Shown: piece by piece, positions 57,057 to 64,000 of the stretch
Position numbering within the stretch: the stretch's first letter is position 1
Layout of the letters: each line of letters opens with the position of its first letter
Origin: Gymnopilus junonius
Taxonomy: Eukaryota > Basidiomycota > Agaricomycetes > Agaricales > Galerinaceae
Direction: 5' to 3'
Length of the DNA stretch: 64,000 nt
Assembly: GCA_015501075.1 (NCBI GenBank)
Contig: JADNYJ010000177.1
Span: 1 to 64,000, forward strand
Program-made: the position numbers and the translations under genes
The notes under the pieces: generated by a model
Seen by the model: the letters and a program-made list of their open reading frames with translations, nothing else
Databases searched by the model: none
What the model was told of the DNA's origin: nothing

Positions 57057-58479
57057 TTAACCCCCTCCGCCCCTTCCCCCCCCCCCCCTCCCCTTCCTCG
57101 CCACACTCATCCTTGGCTTATACCCCGCCGCCAAATACAACCCCGGAAACGCATTCCGAAACCGATCCCTCAAATCCGTGCTCCGCCTCCCCTGCGCCTG
57201 GAACACCGGGTCCTTCACGATCGTCGCCCACGTCGTCCCGTGCTTCTCATACCCCGCCTTCAACGCGGCGTCCTCCTCCGGGGTGAACGGCCGTCGGCGC
57301 TTGGACCGCGTTTTCTCGAAGAGCGAGGTGCCGTCGGCGAAGGTGGACCGGATTTTGGAGGAGAGGTGGGTTTTGGCGTTTGGGTAGTGTTTTTTGTAGG
57401 CGTCGGGGAAGTAGGTGCGGAATCTGTGGAGGGGGTTGGGTGAGGATTGAGGATTGAGGATGAGGGTGAGGGTGAGGATTGAGGATGGGTTGGGCAGGTG
57501 TACGTACCGGTCTTTGAGGTCCACTGCGGACCTATCGTGGAATTGGAGGTTGGGGTCTTGTAAAATCGTCTTCCAATTCCCTACACCATGCTAGAATATC
57601 CAATTTTAAACACATTCCTTGTCTTTCATTTCGAAAAAAATGTGTACTTACAATTTGACATCCCTGCACGAGCATCTCCGTTTCCTCAGAGGACCATTTC
57701 TTCCGAGGCTTCTTCTCTCTCTCGCGTTCAGCTATAGGGGACACGGAGGCAGATGGGGATGCGGAGCCAACAAAGTCTTCCCCGTTGAGGCTTAAACTCG
57801 CGCTGGTACTCATGCTCGCGCCCACGTCAGTCTTGCGCATCTTGCCCTTCTTTTTCTGAATCTCCTTCTCCATCGAAAAGTCCAGCGCATTCGCTACAGT
57901 CGAACGCGAATCAACGCCATTCGTGCCATCCGCACCTGAACCTCCGACCCCGCCAGCAGTAGCACCACCACCAGAGGTCGTCGAGACACCTCCAAAAGTA
58001 GCAGCACCAGCACCAGCAGTAGCAGCACCAGAAACCCCCACCAACGCAGCAGGAGCAGGCCCCGCGAGGCCCATCTCATCTCTGAAACTCCACGGCTGCA
58101 CTATACGCGGGGAGGACTGGGACACGAGGGAGACGCGTCGGTGTTTCAGGGCCGAACCCCGGCCCGTATTCGAACACGAACCCGACGCGGGTGTGGAGGT
58201 TGTCGAGGTGGCATGAGTATGAACATGAGCATTGGAGGTGGGCGACGCGGTGCCAGATGCAGAGGAGGATGCGGAGGAGGATGCGGAGGAGGAAGAGGAG
58301 GAGGAAGATACTGGAAAAGGAGCCTTGAATGAGAACGTAGACGAGGAAGGGATGAAGGTGAGTGTGCTCGTGCTCGCGCTCGTGCTTGGAATTGCAGTGG
58401 TGGCGGTGATACTCGAGCTGGTCGGAGGGTTCGCCTTTGTCTGGCTGGGCAGCGGGTTCGGATTCGGATGGGTCGCCAT
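57057..58479 (-). CDS. double telobox-Myb protein, Tay1/Teb1-like
   Basis: Three exons (58479-57652, 57590-57508, 57423-57057) join in frame to 425 residues ending TAA at 57059-57057. A Ser/Thr/Ala/Gly-rich N-terminal region of about 240 residues precedes two Myb repeats: the first begins KKWSSEETEMLVQGCQ and ends SAVDLKDRFRTYFP, the second begins RRPFTPEEDAALKAGYEKHG and ends RSTDLRDRFRNAFP. The V/TDLKDRFR segment is the telobox third helix that reads TTAGGG-like repeats. Two teloboxes in tandem are the plan of Yarrowia Tay1, Ustilago Tay1 and fission-yeast Teb1, which bind telomeric duplex DNA or act at promoters. The stop lies in a Gly-rich G-run, and the same frame stays open for 1.2 kb beyond it. 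Confidence 0.75.
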
Positions 58480-60000
58480 GACTCTCCTTAATTGGATTGG
58501 ATTGTATGAATGATTGTATGATGTCGATGACAATTGAGAGGCTCTGTGCCTTTCAGCGGGTTGGCTTGTCAGATGACTAGACTGAATCGCTCCGACCACT
58601 TGTGTCACTGTAAGGTTTGAAAGGTATTGTCGATTCGATTGATACAGATCGGGGAGAATGGTCGGTCGGATATGGGAGGTTGAGAACGAGATTGCGAGGA
58701 AAATGAAAAGCTGTCCCGAAAAAGGTTTGCGGGATGGAATGGGAATGAATCAGAAGACCCGATATGAGTGAGAAATGCGAAATGCGATTGAAGGAAAAAC
58801 GGAACTCGAGGTCGATAGAAAGGAAGAAAGGAAGAACAGGGAACGTCCAAGTGAAAAAAAAGATTAATGAAGTTCTGGGCAAAATGTCAGGCCGAGCTGC
58901 CTGCCTTGCTTTGCCTTGCCTTGCCTCGTTGGAACCGCCAGGCTCCGGCGTGGGCGTGGTCTTCGTGTCTATGTCCGTGCTCGAGCCCCTCCGTGTCTGA
59001 CTCAAAAGTACAGGTAAGAGTACACTTTCCCTTGTCTTCTTGCGTTGCGCTTGTACGGCCCAGGGAATCGAGGGAAACGAGGAAAGTAGGGCAAGGGGCA
59101 AACTGAGCAATCACAGTCGAGGGGAAGATTCGTGTGTGCGCCGTGCGGCACACCCGGGACACTTGCGGGCACGTTGTCGCTGGCACTGCACCGGCAAGGC
59201 AACACTCGGTAACCCAGCCTTCCTTTCTCGGAACCTCTCCATCAATGACGGACTCTTTCTGAACTCTTTTTTTTTCTCCTTTGCGACCCGCAATATCCTC
59301 TGACAGGCCTCTAGACTCCAAACTCCAGGTGTTAGTCGACGCACTCAGAATTGGGCGTATTTCCTTCCTCAGCCCCAATCTCACAGAAAACGCAATACCT
59401 CTCGCAGAACCGGAAAATGCCTGCAAGAAAAAAATTGCCTCATCGCCAGAGGCCTGCCCTGGACCCTACCTTCGCTGCCGGCCGCGCAAAGTCAAAAATA
59501 ACCTCCAGACTACACAATCTCGATACATCATCCCATAACCACTTGCCCAATACATGCATAAAAACACACTGCCCAACCGTCCTAATATACATAAGTGACA
59601 CTGAAACGCCCACGTTGAGATGAAAGACGCCATCGAATCGACGTGTTCGGAGATTGTCGGATGAGAGGGTATGTAACCTATTCTTATGTCTTTTATTTTC
59701 CCTCGCCTTTCAGCCGGGTTTTACTTAAAAAGCCTCCTTGATTCCTGAATCTAAATCTTAACAGATGGGAATAGTCGTACGAGACTACATATCACCAGCA
59801 ATATTGATTTACCTAGACTATCTGATCTGGGATATCTTCTTCCTTTATATCGAAAAATAAGAGGAACTGTTGACAGCTACTCCCTGGATGGTTCTTCCTA
59901 TTCTGTCAGCTCCGGTCCACGCCTAACGATATCGCAATTCACAGCATAACCTCCCTCCACAGTCGCAGTCGAAATATTGAAGATAGTAAACATTCTCAAA
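58480..60000. other. no gene seen; promoter side of the Tay1-like gene
   Basis: Overlapping frames on both strands at 58580-59620 have no domain or splice logic. The stretch probably holds the 5' leader of the Tay1-like gene. Confidence 0.4.
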
Positions 60001-60175
60001 GCAACTTCAACTTCAACTTCAACTTCAAGCCGTTCCGATATCATTTTTGTCATAATCAATCAAGTACACTAACTTCCACTTCCACTTCCACTTCCACTTC
60101 TCCAAAACCATTCCCCCCACCCAAAAACAACCCCACACCCAAAACAACCCCACACCCAAAAAACAACCCCCGTAC
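60001..60175. repeat. hexanucleotide and related simple repeats
   Basis: (AACTTC)n at about 60001-60029, (CTTCCA)n at about 60072-60101, then repeated ACCCAAAACAACCCC-like units to about 60175. It lies just downstream of the carbonic anhydrase stop codon. Confidence 0.8.
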
Positions 60176-60216
60176 CCAACCATACCAAAGTCCAAAGTCC
60201 AAATTCAATCCTCGCA

Positions 60217-61545
60217 TCAACGATGCACAGGACGAAAAGGAATCGGCGGAATATCAAACCCAGGCGGACCAAGCGACACTCCCAAATTAAGCACCCGCGC
60301 CTCTTCGAGGTCATACACGAACCCATGGATAAACACAGGTTGGATCTCATCTTGTGGAGGCTCTGCGTTACCTTCCACGTTACACTCTGCCGACAATTTG
60401 GCGTAGTGCTATACACGGAGGAACGGATATCGAGCCAACAGGCACAGGCAATAAATCAATCAATTAATGATACATAATAGCGATCATCCCACTCACATTT
60501 TGGATCGTCGCAGATTCATAGATCCTCCGAACCGTCACTTTCACGTTTTCCTCTATAAGCGCATGGACGGGGACGAATTCGGCTGCAAACCCAAGCATAA
60601 GTCGCAATAAACGTAATTATGGGATAACACACGATCATTCTTAACCACCACCTTTAACTCATCGACCAATGCACGTTCAGCAGCCGGGACCTTCCTGTGC
60701 TCTGATACCTCGAACCTGGAAGGCGGGAACAATTAAAACAACTCGCAAAAAAACCCAAAATACACCCAAGAACTCATTGGCGTACTCGAGGGATAGGAAT
60801 AAAGGAACGTATATACACACCTATCGGAGGTGGCGAACAAATTGCGAATGGGTTCGATCCAGTTCTGCACCGACGCCGAAGCAAAATCCAACGCCCCAGT
60901 CGGACGCGGCTTCGTAGCTGCCAAGCAGCCTCCACAGTCGTAGTGGCCCATGACGATGACGTGGGTGACGCCCAATGCGCTGACTGCGTAAGCTAACGCA
61001 GATTGTCTGTATCGCATGCATGCAGGTCAAAGATTAAATATTAAGATGTTAATAACCATGTCGACTTGATGATGTCCCACAAGGGGAACAGGTACTCTGA
61101 ACACTGAAATACTCACACGTTGTTATCATTAGGCAGGAACTGGTTCGCGATATTGCGTTCGGCGAATAACACGCCCGGGAGGACGTTTTGGAAGATCGTC
61201 CCTTCGCTGACGCGGCTGTCCGAACATCCGAGGAACATGAAAGGCGGGTCTGCGATGCATCACATACACATGGCGTCAAAAGCAAATACCTTTAAGAGCT
61301 TCACTTCCATTGGAAATAATGTTAAAAAGACTCACATTGACGTCCGGTGGCATATGGTGAAGAATAGGGTCTTCATGCACTGATTTGACGAAAGCATTAT
61401 TCTCCTGAAGAGATAGTTGAAGTCGACGACGATCTCTTTGAGTGTGCTTGCCATGGTGAAAAGAACTCGAGGCTGAATTCGAAGAGGCGCTGGTGGGAGT
61501 AGGTGTTATACCTGCAAGGACTTTATACTCATTAACCCTCCTCAT
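60217..61545 (-). CDS. beta-carbonic anhydrase
   Basis: Six exons (61545-61290, 61249-61117, 61006-60821, 60715-60652, 60582-60497, 60408-60217) give about 305 residues. The enzyme (EC 4.2.1.1) interconverts CO2 and bicarbonate. The zinc site is complete: CSDSRVSEGTIF (Cys ligand with the Asp-Arg dyad) and VIVMGHYDCGGC (His and Cys ligands). The C-terminal GFVYDLEEARVLNLGVSLG is the usual last strand. The N-terminal 45 residues are basic and Ser-rich and could target a mitochondrion, or the true start may be internal. With canonical splice sites, exons 4 and 5 join one base out of phase; either another donor is used or one base is missing near 60650. Confidence 0.88.
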
Positions 61546-62536
61546 CGAAGAACTGTAATTTAACCTGTAAAGATATATCCGGCTTCATCTTCTCTCCGAG
61601 CTCAAGTTCCTTCCGAAAGTATCCTCCAAGGTACAGTACGTGTCATTCTCCTTTCAGCCCCAGGCCCCAAGTCGACGTGCGATGAACCAAGTTCATTCAG
61701 GGATACGATAATTATCAAGAACCTCGGCAGTCGAGTCTAGGCCTGCCAGACTCAGCACATCCATTGACCTTGTCACGGACACGTCCAAAACGTCACTGTA
61801 TATGTCCAAGTACATCAAGCTCATTGGCATGAGGAATTCTATAGTGGAAGTTGGGAATGGATGATGATATGATTGGATAGCGCCACTGAAACGTTGCTCG
61901 GCTTGAACTCAAGCCGGCGCCTAACTGACTCTCAGAACGACACACGTCTTGATCATGCGACCTCATAATAGAGTAACACATTAAGGCCTTAAAGTGACTT
62001 GACGAAGCAGGGTGGTGATTTGGATGAACGGAAGTGCTTCTAGAGTACTTACGTGTGCCTGGAGATTCTGTGAAGATGTGAAAGAGGTACATTCAATTTT
62101 CACAGAAGGTCGGGGAGGAGCCCTATCATATCAATCTACCAGAGATGAGGGTTTTATATAGAATACATAGTAGCTACGTTTACCAGCCGTCGAAGTATAT
62201 ATTTCTCTAATGACTATTGGGGAAAATGTTCCTAAAGAACCTCATTATCAGATTTCTCTTCTTCGCCAGCGATCTACTAAAGCCGTCCAACTTTTCTTTC
62301 AAGTCTGTCGGAAGTTGTGAAAATCCATACTGCTTTATGCTGGAGCAGATTTTGAATGGCTCTGGAGAATTCTAGTGATAACACTGGGGATGGACCTATT
62401 CGTACCACCAATAAGCGTTCGTATACACAAGAGATCACTTGCAGTGTTTTCAGCTGTGGAAGGTCAGTCTGATCCTTCCTCGTGATATACAACACTTCCC
62501 TTAGCTTGGAATTTGCTGTTGACACGATAAGTGTCC
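61546..62536. other. no confident gene; possible F-box fragment
   Basis: A minus-strand frame at 62277-62567 carries a leucine-rich pattern (LPQLKTLQVISCVYERLLVV) like the C-terminus of an F-box/LRR protein, but has no upstream part. The rest shows nothing. Confidence 0.35.
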
Positions 62537-62684
62537 ATGTGACTACATCACATGACTCACATGACACGCGTGATCAGATGCATCTATACGCGACTAGATC
62601 CAGTGATGACAGAGTATCACAGTCATCTTATATGACTAAAAACATGTGATCACTTAGTGAGCATATTACTCATCTTATGAGTAG
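62537..62684 (+). repeat. candidate remnant of a long terminal repeat
   Basis: Repeats of CACATGAC-like words (ACTACATCACATGACTCACA and further TGAC/TCATATGACT units) lie directly before the gag frame. Such words are common in LTRs of agaric retrotransposons. Ends and a second copy cannot be seen in this window. Confidence 0.3.
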
Positions 62685-64000
62685 AAATTAGGGAACCTGC
62701 CTTTCCCTCTGGCACTTGTGCCACTGATACCACTCCTGCGACTGGGCCTACACAGGGAGAATTGAACCTGTACAACACCTGCTTCTCTCACTGGACTGCC
62801 GCCGAGGAAACATACTGCCAGAAATTGGAGAGTTTCAACTCCAAGAATTCCAAGGCGCTCGGCCTTTTGGCCATGTGCCTCGATACTGGTATATGGGACC
62901 AGGTTAAAGCCCTGTCTGCGGCTCAAGCATGGGATTGGATCAAGATGAAGTACTCCAAGGAGATGTTCGTCGAGACCCTCGAGGACTTTAGGGTCCTTAT
63001 GAATCTCAAGATCAACCTCTCCAATCCCAACCCCCAGCTTGCCAAGTTCCATTACCACTATGGGCATCTCCCACTCATCAATGATGCAAGTCCCTCAGCA
63101 TCAACTGGTTCCACCAGCATGGTACCCATGGTCTCTGAGTCCATGGCATGCCTAGTCCTACTCATGAATCTTCCACTTGCCACAAACATCATGTTGCAAG
63201 AATCTGTTTATCAATGGATGATGGAAGACTTCACCCAGCAAAATTCAGTTCCAAATATGGAACTAAAGGACCTCTTTGACAGCATTCGCACCACATGGGC
63301 TGCCTGATTTGGGCACCTTAAGGCACATGAGCAACCCAAGCACAGCACGTTCTATGTGCCAAAGCAGCTCAACCCGCCTAAGGACAGCCGGCCCAGAAAC
63401 CAACAGGCTAGCAATGCGAATGTGCAGCATAACACTGTGATCAAAGGGAAAGGTCCCAAACCATGCCACTCTGATCAGCAGAATGCTGGTAACCCCAGCA
63501 GTTCGCAGAAAAAGGAGTACCCTAAGAGGAAACCCCACCGCGCTGGCTTCAAGCCAAAGTCAGCGCGCTTTGTTGAGGACTCAGATAAAGAGCCATTCAC
63601 GCTTGCATCCATGGTGCATTTCCTGCCACTGGAGAAATTGCACCCAGTCCCCACTACTCACAATGTTGTTGAGATTAGTGGGAGAGGTACTATTACCTCT
63701 CGCAAAGTCCATGGAGGTGCCTGGCAAAACCCCACTCGGGGAATGGCACCATATCCCTCTTTTAGGAAATCGCAGGACCTCATGTCTCAGATTGGGGTTA
63801 CCCCAACTATTGCCACCTCGAGCAGATTCGAGGAAGTCACCCTTAATACGGGCGCAAGTAGGATTGCCAAAAATGTGGGAATGAGTAGCACTGTGCATTT
63901 GCACAGTAGCACCACCACAGAGGATGTTGCATCGGGGTCATCGATGATGACCGAGATCTATAATGATCTCTTTGGTCCTGAGCCCTATTGGGCGCTGACC
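62685..64000 (+). pseudogene. LTR-retrotransposon gag/pol start, 5'-truncated, one in-frame TGA, runs off the window
   Basis: The frame is open from about 62685 to the window end apart from TGA at 63305-63307. The first part is a gag-like helical region (ELNLYNTCFSHWTAAEETYC ... LKDLFDSIRTTWAA). After the stop the same frame gives FGHLKAHEQPKHSTFYVPKQ, then a basic, Gln/Asn/Pro-rich linker (KRKPHRAGFKPKSARFVED), and later VTLNTGASRIAKNV, which looks like a degenerate aspartic-protease active site (DTGAS expected, NTGAS seen). That order fits a Ty1/copia-like polyprotein, but no polymerase is visible to settle the superfamily. No ATG is visible at the 5' side, so the copy is probably truncated there. 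Confidence 0.65.

Noticed and set aside
51739..57443. Long plus-strand frames in the low-complexity region (for example 52012-52611, 55430-56176, 56295-56855, 56871-57443)
   Set aside because: They are mirror frames of simple repeats. The minus strand carries the Myb domains, splice sites and the more natural composition.
58580..59620. Overlapping frames upstream of the Tay1-like gene on both strands
   Set aside because: They conflict with one another, have no domains and lie in what should be the promoter and leader.
1..64000. CRISPR arrays, rRNA genes, biosynthetic gene cluster or a new multi-gene defence system
   Set aside because: No regular spacer repeats, no rRNA sequence and no core biosynthetic enzymes. 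Neighbouring genes do not form a coherent pathway.

Overview
The window reads as a transposon-rich accessory stretch of a mushroom-forming basidiomycete (Agaricomycetes, probably Agaricales). The evidence is many small introns of about 45-70 nt with GT-AG ends, a class I hydrophobin, a long-type unspecific peroxygenase, several agaric-type F-box/leucine-rich proteins, two members of the expanded agaric seven-helix membrane protein family, a WD40 family typical of agarics, and DNA transposons of Plavaka, pogo, Tc1 and hAT type. There are no rRNA genes, CRISPR arrays or bacterial operons. All gene models were spliced by eye, so exon edges may be off by a base or two.

Layout. 1-4.6 kb: end of a probable LINE with a poly-A tail, then a decayed Plavaka (CACTA-like) element. 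4.9-7.4 kb: a spliced WD40 gene (minus) and a small hypothetical gene (plus). 8.2-11.0 kb: a long orphan agaric gene that is open except for four nonsense codons. 13.1-14.7 kb: an F-box gene with two frameshifts. 15-18.4 kb: an orphan ORF, a TMEM242-like small membrane protein and a seven-helix membrane protein. 18.8-20.4 kb: a non-autonomous hAT element with an 8-bp target duplication, and a MITE. 21-26 kb: small membrane or hypothetical genes and an unspecific peroxygenase. 28.5-33 kb: an intact F-box gene, an aspzincin-type metallopeptidase-like gene and a basic SR-like gene. 33.5-36.5 kb: an apparently intact pogo transposon. 38.5-39.8 kb: the second seven-helix gene. 42.6-47.3 kb: a hypothetical gene, then an F-box pseudogene split by a Tc1 element. 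47.6-50.5 kb: hydrophobin, a coiled-coil ORF and a small cysteine-rich secreted protein. 51.7-58.5 kb: a double telobox-Myb (Tay1/Teb1-like) gene followed by more than 5 kb of low-complexity coding-like sequence. 60.2-61.5 kb: beta-carbonic anhydrase. 62.5-64 kb: an LTR-retrotransposon gag running off the window.

The strongest cross-cutting signal is how the elements were broken. Most damaged elements keep their frame over kilobases and carry only nonsense codons; nine of ten are TGA and one is TAG, as expected if CGA (Arg) and CAG (Gln) codons suffered C-to-T changes. Host-like genes (peroxygenase, hydrophobin, TMEM242-like, both seven-helix genes, one F-box gene) splice cleanly with no such stops. 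This suggests methylation-linked or RIP-like decay of repeats. I did not find a convincing new multi-gene system. The most unusual single loci are the Tay1-like gene with its low-complexity extension and the leaderless HExxH protein with a basic SR-like tail.
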